From Gordius sp. MW1 (taxonomy: Eukaryota; Nematomorpha; Gordioida; Gordea; Gordiidae), in the NCBI GenBank assembly GCA_964036665.1, contig OZ038533.1, positions 3,644,001 through 3,708,000 on the forward strand: a DNA stretch of 64,000 nucleotides, given 5' to 3'. Positions 33,801 through 48,800 of this stretch are shown here, piece by piece. Numbering within the stretch: the stretch's first letter is position 1; each line of letters begins with the position of its first letter. Made by a program: the position numbers and the translations under genes. Under the pieces are notes generated by a model. It searched no databases. It saw only the letters and a list, made by a program, of their open reading frames with translations, and was not told where the DNA came from.

Positions 33801-36800
33801 AATAAAAACGATTATTTCACTGTTTTTACGAAAAAAGCCAATTTTATAGTAAAATATTTCTTTTCGATCTTATAAACTTTATACCAATTTACCTAATCCC
33901 AGAGACTATATCTAAGTGTATATAGGTAATGGTTTTTTTTATTTAAATTAATACGAAATAACCTTATTAAAGGATATCCAGATTGGGGTTTCAATACCAA
34001 ATAGGCAAAAATTATGATAAAATTTTAAATTAAAATAATAAGAATATTAAAAAGCAACTGAGTAAAAAAAATTAAACTACTTAAATGCTCTAAATGATTT
34101 TTTTAGACCTAGCCCATTTCCCCACCAATATAGCTTTAGTGATAATTTTAAAAGGCACTAACAATTTAAAATGTTGCTTTCATTTTCTACCAATTGTTAA
34201 TGAAAATACCTCAAAATTAAGAAAAATATAGCCCAAGAAGATTAGATTACAAAAAAAGAATAAGATAAATCTCTAAACCCCCCCCCCCCCCCCACAAAAA
34301 AATCGGGCATTAGCAGATATCTCTTTAATAAAAATCATATTTTTTAAAACCATAATAAAAGAGATTTAAATATTTTAAAATTTTTATAAATCTGTTTAAC
34401 ATTATATAAAAAAGTTGCATTTAGCCTGCATCTCTACCTAAGGAATCAACGGGCTTGTCAGATGCTATAATAGATTCGGCTAAAGTTATCAGGTTGGGAA
34501 TGGTTATAATCACGGGTTCGGGATGCAAATCTTGGCGGGAGAGAAGGGAGAAAAATTGAAATAATTTTGAGATGAGTTCAGAGTCGTCACTAAATAAAAG
34601 ATAAAGCGTTATAAAAATATAAAATCAAATAAATCTTATTACATTTTAAAATCATATTTCTAAAAAGAAGATATATATGACTAACACTGATAATAACTAT
34701 AAGCATAATCATTTAATATTTATTAATTTTCCATATGAATAATTAGAGAAAATGATCTCTAAAGGTGAAAGCTATCAAAATTAGCCTATGCAAAAAATAT
34801 TATAAATAGCTTTGTTACTTACTACCATAACCTGATAGACAGGTCAATGCTTATAAAAAATGTAATCGCGATTTAAGGATTAATTTCAGTAAATTCTATA
34901 AAACATAAACACCAATTAAACTTTGCAAAAATTAAAAACTTTCAATGCGAAATAGGCTTTAATTGAGTTGTCCCGTGCACAAAAAATATATTCTAGTATC
35001 CAAATGTTCTCGCTATTACTGTTTAAATCGCAGATTTTTGTTCGTAAAACTAAGATTTTTATCAGCAAGCTAATAAATGCATTATTTTTTTTCTATTTTT
35101 AATTCTAGTTTTAAATTAAATAATTCAAATTTTTTTCACTTATCAAAGCCCAAGCCCGGCCCGCATTTTTTGCCCTATTTTAGGCCGGGAGATACCTTCT
35201 TAATTTCGCCATATACCAAGCTAAGGGCAAAATGCTTAAATCTAAACAACTAATTTAGATTTTTTTTATAGCAAAATATCTTTATTTGGCTTACTCATAA
35301 TAGCCTTCTTCCACGTAATCGATTTGTTTGAGGAGAAAGTTGACAAATATTTGGTCCGCATCTAACAGGCGATAGTTTATCCTCAATATGATGAGTTGAA
35401 TCAATAAGTCCAACACTTGACCTTGCACATCTATAAATTAAAGTTACAATTTTTTTACAATTTACTTATCAGATTAATTATCAACTTAATCAGTAAATCA
35501 TTTAATATTACATTTCTATATTAGCATAATTTTATATATATTATATAATATATGTATAACCAACCATAAGCGTAGCCAGCATTGGGATTAGAGGGGGGCA
35601 ATAATGATTTAATGGGGGAGGGGCAAAATAATAATTTCTTAAAATTTTAATCATAATTTAAATAAATTTCAACAAATTTTTGGATTTAGAGGGTGGCAGC
35701 CGCCCCCCCCCCAGCTACTCCCCCCAGCTACGCCCATGCGTATAACACTTTTTTTATACAATGGATTGGCCGTTTCTGAGTATTTCAGCGCACCTATGAT
35801 CGGGGTAAACTATTGAATGATTTTATTAATATTTGATTTATAAATAACAAGTTTTTTATACAAAGGATTGAACATTTCCGGGTTTCTATACATAGGTATA
35901 AATTTCAAATACGACTTAGTTTAAAATGTTAAAAATGATTTGAAAATTTTATAAGTAAATTAAAGTTTAAATTTTTGCCTGATAATATTGCTCATTCAAT
36001 AAATATGATTATTTAAATAATTGTATACTTATTTTCTTCATTTGTTGTTTATAAATTTATTTATTAATTTCAAATTACTTACGAGTATTACTGGTGGTAG
36101 TGTATAATTTAAGGGCCCTAATGACCAAACTCTCAAATTTTTGTATGTAAGATGATACGACGTTTTTGTCTTGGCCACGGTCTAACGGGCTAGAAATTCG
36201 ATCTTGGGTACCCATAACACATAATTTCCACCCCAAATATTTCCTTTTCAAAATAAGTTTATTTATTTATTTATTGCATTTATTTATTTATAAATATATT
36301 TATTTATTTAATTTATTTATTTATACTCCCTGAGATGCTTCATATTGAGTTCGCCCGTTTCCTTGTCGGCTATAGTAGTATCAGCTGATAAGTTTGAGCT
36401 TGGAGTCAATAAATCCAAAAAAGATTGTCCGTCGTCAACTAATACATTTTCATCTACTTTTTTCGAAAGCATTCTTTGCTTGTGGTAAGTCAAGTTGGTA
36501 CCGAACAAAGACTTGAGAAGCTAGGATAAAATTAAAGTCACAGCAAAAATAAATTTAAGCTTTGTGGATAACATTTTTAAGAAATCATAGATTTAAAGGT
36601 TTGATTTCTAAATTTTAGAAGATTCCTAACAAAAACATTTTATCGCATTTAGTATCATTCTATCTAATCTATGCTTGAAAAGTACATGGAAAATGGAGGG
36701 GAGCAGCTGATTTTAGCAATGCAAAATGAAGTATAAAGATAAGCCCTACTTGTATAAGGCAACCTAAAGTTTGTCCTGGCAACAGAGGAAATAGGGTGGA

Positions 36801-39800
36801 CAAATGCTGTAGGACGGGGTCTAATATTTTTGACGCTTCGTAATAGGAAGTCAATTCCAACGCCAATTTCAAGCATTCCAAAACACTTTGGATAAATATG
36901 TAAAATCTGTGATCTTCGCATCCTTTGAGCGTTACCTAAATTATAAATTTATTTGAATTAACTTTTTAGATAGACCAAAGAGCATAATTATTTATAGATG
37001 GTTGTATAATAGTTTATATGTTTTTTTTGGTAAAATTAAAGTATTTATACTTAAGCTTTTAAACGATAAGGCCAAAAAAGGTCGTTTCTTGACTATCGGT
37101 TGCTAAAATTAAATAGCACTTAAACGAGACCTTAAAAAGGCAAAAATAGGTTGTGGCCGTATTTTTAAAATAAAACTACTTCAGTCGTTTGTTGCAACTT
37201 TAATCTAATAAATAGACTCTAAACATTTCTAATATATTTTTTACAAACCTTATAATAATTATAAACGGAGATTTCTTGAAAATTATTTATGAAATATTTT
37301 GATTAAAAAAAAGGCGCAATTTAAAATACAAAATATGATACATAAAATGGGCACACAACAATCTTCAATTTAGTTGGTTTTCACCTTATAACGAATTGTA
37401 TGATTTTAAAGCTATTATAGAGCACCTTTTAAAAGAGCATATATGCACACAAATGGCTTATTCAATATTATTTCATGAGATTTGCAGCGATGATCACAAT
37501 TGGTGTAACATCTTTAAAAATTCTCATATTTCAACCGATGGGCGTCAGCATTGGAATTAGAGGGGGGGAGGCAATAATGATTTAGGGAGGGGCAAAATAA
37601 TCATACTTTTGAAATATTAGCCAAAATTGTAATAAATTTCAACAAATTTTTGGATTTAGAGGGGGCAGCCGCCCCTCCTTGTCTCCCCTTGGCTACGCCC
37701 ATATTACAACCTCTACTATATCCTAGTCAAGATCGAACCTGAGCAAAAATAACTGACATTTTAAAAATTTGTCCAAAGTAAAGCTTAACTCTAGCTTATT
37801 CAAGTAGACTAACAAAAATAAGTTATAATAATAAATAAACAATGTAGCGTTACCATGTAGCTGTGATAAGCTTTTTTAAGTATTTCCAACAAATTCGCGT
37901 ACAAGGGGAGATGCTCGTAAGCGGTGTAACTAAAAGGTGGAGGCCCTAAATAAATAAATATAGAAACAAAATATAAAAGGATCCAAAAACAGGTATCTGT
38001 TTCGCAAAAAAACAAGTTATTTTATAATTATTTAAAAGTTAAATGCTAATTACTAAAACCATTTTATTGGGTTCGGTCAGACTTTGGTTATAAACAAGAT
38101 AACACAATTAGACTAAAATTGACTAAACAAATATTTAATTTAATTTGTACCTATAGCGCTTTAAAATGTTGCCTATTCTATTAAAAACAAGTATTTTTAA
38201 ATATATTACAAACTTTGCCGGCGAATTACTTAAACATTTTATATATAAAAATAACCTTCGTTAGGTAGCTTAGGCGATTGAATAACAATTCTTTCTTTAG
38301 AAGGCTCATGCCCTAAGCCCTCCTTTTCAGTAGAATCAGTCTCTGAAATCTTTTTTTCTTCTTTCCCCGTATTAACTCGTCTTTCTCTTGATTCTAAGGA
38401 AGGTAAATCAGTTATAGAGAAGACTTAAATAGCTCGCAGGCCAAATTTGGTATAAGGTTGCTCAAAACATGCAAACTCAATTTAGGTTATTGAATTGAAT
38501 TGTTAAAAGGTATAACTACTACTTAATATAGTGATAACTTTACAAAAAGTGTTCTTTACAGATTTAAATACCCAAACAGTACTTCTTCATTGAATTTTTC
38601 TTCCCAAGAAATCAGTGAAGCTATTAATTCATTTCCCATTGATTCTGCAGCAGGACTAGATGGCATAAAACCTAACTTCCTGCAAGCTCTAATTAATTTA
38701 AAGAATAATAATTCAAGTTCTCTACTTGATTCTTTAACCCTCCTTTGCAACTTAATTATCAATGCAAAAATCCCTCAAGAAATTAGGCCAGTTCTTTTTG
38801 GAGCTCGACTCTTAGCTTTAAAAAAACCCAATAACTCCCTAAGGCCAATAGCCATTGGGAATGTATTCCGCAGGATAATATCTAAAATAATTTGTAAACG
38901 CATAAAACCTGAATTGTCCAATACCCTAACACCTCATCAATTAGGCTTTGGTGTTAAGGGAGGATGTGAGGCTGCTTGCCATGCAGGCCGGATCACCCTA
39001 CAAAATTTACCCCCCGACCACTGTCTAGTCAAACTAGATTTCACTAATGCTTTTAACCAACTTAATAGAAATGTTTTTATGGAGAATTTTTTAGAAGACT
39101 TTCCACAATACTCCAACTATACTCTGTTAAGTTATGGATGCCCATCCCTTTTGAAATATGGCTCCTTTGTAATAGAATCCGCAGAGCCTTCAACAAGGTG
39201 ATCCATTAGGACCCCCATTATTTTGTTATGGCATACGAAAACTAATAAAACAAATCAATAACCAGTGTAACCTTTCATTACATGTATGGTATCTCGATGA
39301 TGCAACTTTGGCAGGCAGCCATGAAGAAGTAACCAAAGCAATCAATATAATTAAAGACTTTTGTACGTCCCTAAATCTAACACTTAATGATGCTAAATGC
39401 GAAGTTTTACAACCCCCTAACTTTGATCAAAATTCCATCTTTAAAACATATTCTATTGTGGCTAAGGAAAAACTTTCTATGCTCGGTTCACCTATAGGCG
39501 GATCTCCGTGCTTGCAGGACTTTTTAAATAAACATTTAGCTTTTTTGGCCTCAAAAATGGATCTTTTAAAATTGTTACCTATACATCACGCTTTTTTTAT
39601 GATAAAAAACTTTTTTAATATCTCCAAGATTCAGCATTGTTTTAAATCAGCTGCTGCTTTTTTACATACAGATATTCTTAAATTATACGAATCCACAATT
39701 AAAAATCTCCTAGAAAAAATTTTAAACTTATCTTTTAATGATACTAGCTGGTTACAAGCCACACTTCCAACTAAATTTGGAGGTTTAGGAATAAGGTCCC

Positions 39801-42800
39801 CTTTGACCATTAGCCTAGTAGCTTTTCTCTCGTCTTACAATCTAGTTAAAGATCTCGTTTTTAAATTGACCACCCAAACTGAAGATTTTTTAACGCATAC
39901 TGCTTTAACATCATGGCTTGAAAATGTAATGCCAGGAACCATTATTCCAAATTCAGTCAGACAACGAGATTGGGATGCCAGTATAGTGTCACGCTCCGTC
40001 GCTTACCTACTTTCGAGTTGTGACGCCGTACAGCATTTCAATCTCAGGTCACTAACGACTGACTCTGGTCACGAATGGCTGGAATGCATTCCAAGCAAGT
40101 TCTCCGGGCTCTTACTATCAAACCCCGAAATTACTTATGCGATCGCCTTGAGACTGGGGATCCCAATTTGCAAGCAATTGACTTGTAAAAATTGTAAGAA
40201 ACAAATAGATGTTTGGGCCCACCACCCCTTACATTGTAAACTTAACAAATTCCGTTTCATTCGCCATCAAAAGATCAACCTTTTGATTCAAACCGCTTTA
40301 CTAAAAGCCGGCTTCCCTTCCATTCTCGAACCATCAGAACCCACTCTTGAGGGTAGAATGCGCCCGATGGAACATCCACAATTCCATGGGATGACGGTAA
40401 GTTCCTATCTTGGGACTTTACCTGCATCGACGTATTTGCACCCTCTAACAATAACGCTGACCCGTTAGCTCTAGCGGAAGCACGCAAAACTCATAAATAC
40501 CGTGATATAATTCCTTCTAAAATTTTTATCCCTATCGTGGCTTCATGTTCCGCCACTTTTGGCAAACAGGCATTAGCCTTCTTTAAATTGATAGGAAAAA
40601 GATCTTCCGAAGGAAAATACTCAGCAAGTTTTCTTTTGCGCCAAAAAATAGGAATTTTAATTGCCAAATACAATTATAAGGCATTTTCCGACACCTGGCC
40701 TCTGGCCCTCGATGAAGATGAAGAGTAGTCACGCTTTTTATTTATTTATTTATTGATCGTGTTTTATATTTTTTATATATATAGATTTTACCTAATAAAG
40801 ATTTTTAACTTAAAAAAAAAAAAAAATTTAGGTTATTGAATTGAATTGTTAAAAGGTATAACTACTATTTAATATAGTGATAACTTTACAAAAAGTGTTC
40901 TTTACAGTTAATTTGTAGGAAGAAACCAATTTAGTTACATGAGTATTTGTTTTACATTTTAATTGATACTATATCGATTAACAAAAAGTCATTTGTAATT
41001 TCTCTAATCATTTCAATACGTAATTATGGCATTTTCATGTTATTAATGAGATTTATAGTTACGATTTAGATAGTGGTCTGTTTAATCAACAACGTTGTAT
41101 TAATACATTATTATATTAGTAAATTTAAACATCATTCAGATTTGTCACAATATTTGTGAGTTTTAACTTTGATATTCCAGGTTAAAAGGACCAAAATTGG
41201 CGAAAATCGATGACGGATAGTTAAATAAACTATAATGAATAATTAAAAATTTATGTGGTTCAAGTGTTTTAAAATTTGTCCTAAATGAGACTTAAATGGC
41301 CTCACCAGTGATAGAATACCAAACCTAATTTTTGGGTAAAATGGCTTGTATGCTAATTGAAATTTTTTTAATTAATATTGGCAAAGTGTTATAGCAGATC
41401 AATGTAATAACAAGGTTAAACTGTTTACCCTATAGTCTATCACAATTGCACCAATAAAAGACCCTTTCAAAAGCAATATTAGTACCTATTATTTCTAAGT
41501 TCAAACATAGAAATCATTGATTATATATTGTTTATTCAATCCATTAATGTTTTTTCCCTGATATCCCTTCCTTGAACATTACATACTTTATCAATCCAAG
41601 CCCACCACCAATTTTATACAATGACATTTATGGGAATTAATTGCTTTGCAATTTATGGGCTCGCTTTTCGTTGTCCGTCCGTCCGTCCAGCATGTATCTT
41701 AATTGCTGGTTCGAATCCCGGAGAGGGCAATTTTTTTAATATTTATTGATTGGTAGGGTGGAAATTATAAAAATATTTTCGGAAAAAATAAATTTTATTT
41801 ACCCAAAGTATTGCTAAGTTCGGTAATAGGTCCAGCCTTATCTTTTTTATCTTTTAAGCTAAAGCTGTTAGAAGAGGACGATTGAAATAGGTCATTCATC
41901 ATACCAACAAAATGGAATCTGGACTTAGGAATAGCGCTCGAGACTTTTTCGATTTGCGCTTGAGCGCCAATAACAGCGCGTTCTTGAGTAGGGAGCGTGA
42001 CGCTCGAGCTAGAATTTGGCTTGACTGGAGTAGGAGCGCTACGCTTAGCATTTCCTTCTAATACATGAGCGCATATGGCAAGCAATCTAGGAATAAAAGT
42101 AAAAGTGATTACAGCTAATTTTTTTTTACACTCTTGGGATGTTAGGATATAAAATAAAATTATGAAATAACAGCGAATTTAGAAAACAGATTTATACACT
42201 TTTCTATCATTTACTGAAGTGAGGATGGGATTTTAAAACTTCTCGATAAAATTTCCCTAAAATATACTTTGTATTAGTGTTGTAAAAAGGGCTGGATTTT
42301 GTTTGGTCTTTTGGTTTTAGTCGACTAAACATAAACAGACCAAAGATTACACAGCCGTTTTTACAACACTACCACGTATTTAGTTGCAAATTAATGGGAG
42401 AATTCCAGCATTATCCAACGCGTTATGAGGGGGAGGGGGAGGGGGACAGCTGCTAATCCCTCCCTCACCTGGCTGCCAATAATTTAACATATCAAAGAAT
42501 CAATCAGTGACAAACTATCGTTATATGCAAAACGATATTTTTATAACAAAGATAACGTTATTCGTTTAGTTTGTAACTTGAGTATCGATACTATTTTTGT
42601 TGTCTTACATATTTTACATTTGTTTTCTAGTAAAGGTTTGTGCTTGAATTTATGTATTAAAGTCTTTGATTTTTATACGTAATAGATAGTTTTCACTCAA
42701 GCCGTCTATTTTATCTGGTCTCTATATGATATTACCTTAGTAAATGGCAAAAGTAAGCTTCAAAAGTTGCGATCAAATCTCTATCTTTAATTGCTGGCCA

Positions 42801-45800
42801 ATGCTGAGCTTGAGGCGAGTCGATTTTATATTCCAAAAGCTGCCCGTTGTGATATGCCTGGCCTTAAAAAGTGCAATTCGAACATAAAATTACAACAGTT
42901 AAATTAATATGAATTAAAATTTTTAGAAATTGAGCAAAAATAACATCATAAAAATCAGCCTCATAGTTTCTAAAATTAAGATCTATTTATGATTTTTTAT
43001 AGCGCTCTGAACAGAGTTCTACAATTTTAATTAAATTTCCATAAAACCTTATTACGAACATACTTTAACAAAATCCTATAAATCTTCAAAACTAAAAGAT
43101 TTAATACTATTTTTAAGGCTTTTCCCTCTTTAAACTCTTTAAACCCTTTAAAAATGTATTTTACATACTAAATTTCTAGAGGCGCAATATAACTAATTTA
43201 TGGTTACTATCATTTTATAAGAAAGAAAACGATAATACCCATAAAAATGTGCGTCACTAATTTGAGAATTAGTGGGTGCAAAGCTAAGTTTTCGGCAGTC
43301 GTAGGATTATTCGTTAAGAATGATATCAACAGGGACAAGATAGAGTTCCGATTACCTATCCTATATATAAAGACAATTGCGCACAAATTTAATATGTGGT
43401 GTCATGGGCGTAGCCGGGGGGGGGGGGGAGCAAGGGGCGGCTGCCCCCTCTAAATCCAAAAACTTGTTAAATTTTATTAAAATTATGGCTAAAATTTTAA
43501 AAAATGTTCATTTTGTCCCTCCCTAAATCATTATTGCCTTCCTCTAATTCCAATGCTGGCTACGCCCATGTGTGATGCTATTATTGTTATTCAATTTGAA
43601 ACCTAAAGGCTTTTCTAATATTGTTCCGTAAATTTCAGATAAAAATAATTTAAGTAAATTGTCGCAGGATATATAACAGCTTATGAAAAAATAAAGTATT
43701 CACATTTAACGCGACAGCACTTATTTATGGAAATATTAAAGATAATATAATTAATGCCTAAAATATATATTATGGTAACCAAGAAGAGTAGGACAAGGAG
43801 GGTTAGATTCCCTCTAAATTGTGAAATTGTCTCATTTACATATAATTGGATTAAAATTTCAAAATAATCGCATTATTTCTCGCTAATCCAACATCTTTTG
43901 TCTACCTAGCTTTATAGTTGAAATCCTGACTATTCTTTCTATATACAGCGCATGGCTAGAAAGAGATTATTTTATAAGAGCATAAAATAAAAAAATTATA
44001 GTCCATTTTGCTAACAAAAACCTGCGATGTTTTTAAAAAATCACGTCATTTAACCAATAGTAAAAGAGGCTATGCTATGTATTAGGAGAAAACCCTTAGC
44101 AATTCTATGACACTCCTTTTGGGATATTCCCTCGAACTTTTACTACAACTAATACTCTATTTTATATTCAAAGCCTCTTTTAAGAGTTAAGATGAAGACA
44201 TATTTTAATTGTCTTACGCTCTTTATATTATAGTTTTAAACTAATTCCGTATATTCCGATATATATTAATAAACCAACTTCTATTACAAAAGAAATTAAG
44301 AAAAAACTAAGCGGTTCTACCAAGAAACGACAATTAAAATGGGCAAAATTTTACTACTTTAATTCACTAATTGTTATTTTAAGCCTAATAAACATAAAAT
44401 ATATCATGAGTTCTAACTTAATGCCTAAATTTTCGGGCTCATTCAATTTCGGAGCGTAAAACGTAGACTGACTAAGTGCAATTGGTTCATCGCACTTTAA
44501 AGATTCTGATGAATTGCTTTCTCCTCCATGGTTGCATTTTGACTTTAATCCTAGTACGTTCCAGGCTGATGGGTAGTCGATAGGAGTATAGGTTTGGGCC
44601 AAGCGAGCTAACATTTCTAATACTCCCACCTATATATATTAAGGCACGGAAATAATTAAAATATTAAGCTAATTAGTAAAATTAATGAGAACCACTCCTT
44701 TTTGGAATTAAAAAAAGATGAATATTAGGCAATATCTGAGTTATAACCAATTTAACATGGGTATGTTCTATCTATTATAGTTTATAGTAGTCATATGTTC
44801 TTATACATGAATAATAATAGTTGTTTAAGTAGAATTAACAATTTTATAAGATAATGTATATTAGACCCTGTAAAAAGTCGCTACTAAACATATTAAAAAA
44901 TTAAGATAAAGAGCCGATTAAAGAGTAGTTTTCAGGTAGTAGGGTGAATTAGAATTTAGAACATATATATTAGACTCATATAAATGATACTATAATGCTA
45001 AAGTTATTGATAAATAATTTAAAAAGATATTTTTTGTGATTTAAAATATTTACTTGAGAGGTGGAGTTATGTAGGGTTAACATGCTCAAAAGTCGATTGA
45101 TAATTTCAGACAAGTTCACTTCAATTAGGCGCTCCATTATATTGTCTAATTCAGTATCTTTGAAACTCAGATCTGAAAATTAGTTTACATATATTAAATC
45201 AATATTTATTTATTTATTTATTTTTAATTTTTTATTATTAAACTACCATTGGATGAGGATTTTGAGATTATGGATGCATAATTATCTGGCAAATAATGCA
45301 CGGGATTAATGGTTGGGTCTCGAGAAAACGCCCAATTTTGACGCTCTTGCGTACGCTCTAGCGCAAATTTGAGGCGAGCGTAAGAGCATTTGTCGTTTAA
45401 TGCTAGAGCGTCAGTGGCCATACGTGGAATCAAGCTTGATAATAAAAATGGGATGTTATTATTTGATTTCAATCTTAATAAATATTTATATAAAAATATA
45501 GTTCTTTAAACTTTTAAATAACATCCCTATGTAAAATACCAAGTTTCAAGTATGATATTTATAGAAAAGTCAATAAATTAGGCTAAAACAGTCAAAACCG
45601 TTTAATTGCAAAGCCTTGGGCCTGAAAAAAATCGCGATTAACCGATATTTCGCGATTAAACAATGGAGATAAATGTATATGTACATTATATTAAATATTC
45701 ATTTCTTACGCTTCGCAATAAAACGATATTTTATATAATTATCTGGTTGATTTAAGGACTCGAAAATGTTTGTGAATATCCGATATTGTACTATTAAGCG

Positions 45801-48800
45801 ATTTGTCAATAAACGATGTTTTTGTTAATATTATCGTTTAAAAATAACAAAATGGCGGTTAACTTCGCGATTAAAAGATTTCCGCGATAATCCGATTTGC
45901 GATTAAGAAGTTTCGACTGTAGTACTTTTAGTATTCTGCAAATTTAATATTTAAGACTTCGACTTTAATGAAAAAGTCTTCGTATAAAACTTTTAAATCG
46001 AGAAGGGTCATGCTAGAAAAATGCTATCGTAGAAATTAGTAGGAGTCCTTTAGCAATAGTTTGTAGTTGGTGTTAATCTGTAAACCTTTAAAACACATTT
46101 AAGATAATGAAATCCAATGTTCCAAAGCAGCAAAGACTCTAAGTAATTGTAAAAAACTTTTTAACAAATTTTAATTCAGTCTTCACACCAATTAAATTTA
46201 TCTTGATACAAATGTATAAATATTACATCATAATTTTTATTTGGTCATTTGAACAATTATATTCAATTAAAAACACCCAAACATGCGTTTTTCTTGAAAA
46301 AAAGAAATTTTACTTAGAAATGGTGTTGATAGCGGCGCATCTAACCCTTGTATCATTGTCACCGATATATGAAAATACCTTTTCAATCAAATTTCTCGAT
46401 AGTTTCTGCCGATTAAAAAGTAGCAAAATTAAAATATTACTTGAAATTTTTGTTGATTTAACAAAAAAATGTGGAAGGTAATATTATAAATTCCTACCAA
46501 AATTTTGATTTTTCTTTACAAATTTTTAATAAAATTATGGCAAATATCATGGACATGTAGGTAATCAAATTATAAAATAATAGGATATCTACTTTTCCAT
46601 AGCATCTTTGCTTGGGTAATATAAAATGGTCCCAATACCGAATCTCCAAAAAATCCAAATGTTCGATCATTTGTACGTAATTTACCTAAAAAATTATTAA
46701 AAAAACAATTAAAATAAGAAATTCAATCATTTATTATTTTTATAAAGAGAATTACATATTTTGTGAAGGTGAGATAAATAAATTAAAAAATTAAGAATCG
46801 TAAATATTGGGAAAACATTCGGTTATGGCTAATGAATTATATTTACAGATAGTTATGCCGATTTTCTGTCGTATTAAAAACGATTCGCGATTATCATGGG
46901 TGGGATAGTAATTAGATTTGTTTCCCTATTTTTTTATTTTTGCAATTTACCGAATAATTTTATAAATAATTAGATAAATTCAAAATAATCGAAAACCTTA
47001 GCTAGCCAGTAGCCACAAATATCCAGGGTAGGCAAGTTAGCAATAAATCCGATCCAAGCTTCGTTGATTTCGGTAAATTTCCGATTTTTACAGAATAAAT
47101 TCCGTAAAATACCGAACGAATGACTTTGTATGATGGGGGAAGATGCGAAACTAGGATCGCCCGAGATGCATTTATTTAAGGCTTCTATCAAATCCTCCAG
47201 GGACATGAGTTTTACAGAAATAACGTTTTCTAACAAAAAAAAATTAATATTGATTTTATTAAAAAATTAGTAAATTTTATATTTCTTATTATTTTATCCC
47301 ACTAAAATTGTATTTTTATGTGTCTTATAATTTTTGAAAAATTGATATTAATTTTGTGGAAATTGTATGCTGACGCATGTAGGGTGGTATATGTGCGCTA
47401 GAATAAGTGTGCGCCTTTAGCGTGACTGACTTATCTAGGCTTACATTTAATACGCGGATAAATATAGCTTTACACCACGATTGAAGGTACTTTAATTTGT
47501 TGGTAAAAATTAAGTAAATTGTTCAATTTTTATGTGAAAATTGCAACGCTTAAATATAATAATAATTTTTGGTCTATATATAAAAATTATCCTTTTTTTT
47601 CCTCCAAAGTGGTTGATTTATTTATACCTAAACATTAATTAACCCAAAAAATGTTAATTAAATTTAAAATATTTCACAAACTATTCTAAACAAAAAAGTT
47701 TGTTTAACAATTTTATCGGTCTTAAAATTTAAATATTTAACAAAATAATCATTTTACGGCGTAAAACCTGAATTCTTATTAATTTAAAAATTTTAGGAAT
47801 TTTATACAATTTAAATGGTTAGGCGAACTTATGCATCCTGGTACAAAAATAAATTAATTTTGTCAAACAAAGTGTCTATCACAATTATAAGTCAAAGTAT
47901 TCATAGGAATTGTCGAGATGATTACGGAACGGATTAGCCACAGGAGACACAAATGATTGTCGTTCAAAATATTTTAACCTCAACGCATAAATTGCTATAA
48001 TTCTTTTTTTAAAGGAATAACCAATCTCTTATATATTCACGCATCAAAAGTGTTGCCAAAAACAACCGCCATTTTGATAAGTGAAGTAGAGTTTGTATAG
48101 CGATGGATTGTAGGGGACAATAATCAATGATCTTATAACATGAAACAACCCATTATAATCATTATAGCGATTTTAAAAATTCATCAAACCGTATAAATTG
48201 GCCTAAATGCATGTTTCACTTTTCAAAATGGCTGCCAAAATGTGGAACACTTTTTAACAGGGAATGAGCAGTCTATTAGTCTATGGGAATAACACGGTTC
48301 AACAAGAAAAATCAACCGGTAAACTGTTTGCATATTTTGACAGAGTCTTCCGGACTGTACACGAATAAATTTAAATTTTATCGTCAAGTTTTTGAAATAT
48401 TTGCTGACAAAGTTGCTAAAAACAGGGTTTTTCGCGTTTTTCAAACCTCACTAACCTCGAAATAAATCGGTATAATTTTAGTTTAATTAATTGAATTATA
48501 ATTACAGAATTTTGTTTTGTCCGAGCATAATTAATTTTAGTGGGTTTGCTTAAAAATTTCCTTAAAACAACTTTACTATTGTATAAGCTTACAGAACAAT
48601 CGCTATAATTTTTGAAAATTTAACGCTAATAAATAGATGCTTAAATTAAACCTGGTATTTGGGGAAGGGTATTCCAGCATTCAGTTGAAAGTTGTATTTC
48701 CAGGAGAGAGCCTAGCAAATTTACCACTTGACATCCTACGTTGGGATCTCGCATATCTCCACACCTCAGGATATCGTCTAATTTTACAGCTATTTTAACA

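Noticed and set aside
36664-36921. 85-codon minus frame overlapping htt exon 24
   Set aside because: It is in the wrong frame; the adjacent frame gives the conserved huntingtin sequence with phase-0 splice sites.
41690-41735. 'ggttcgaatcccggagagggca' as a tRNA gene
   Set aside because: Only a B-box-like 3' half is present; no 5' half, D-arm or acceptor pairing is visible.
46203-46481. 92-codon plus-strand open frame
   Set aside because: It is antisense to htt exon 16, which has phase-consistent splice sites and clear similarity (GDNDTRVRCAA).
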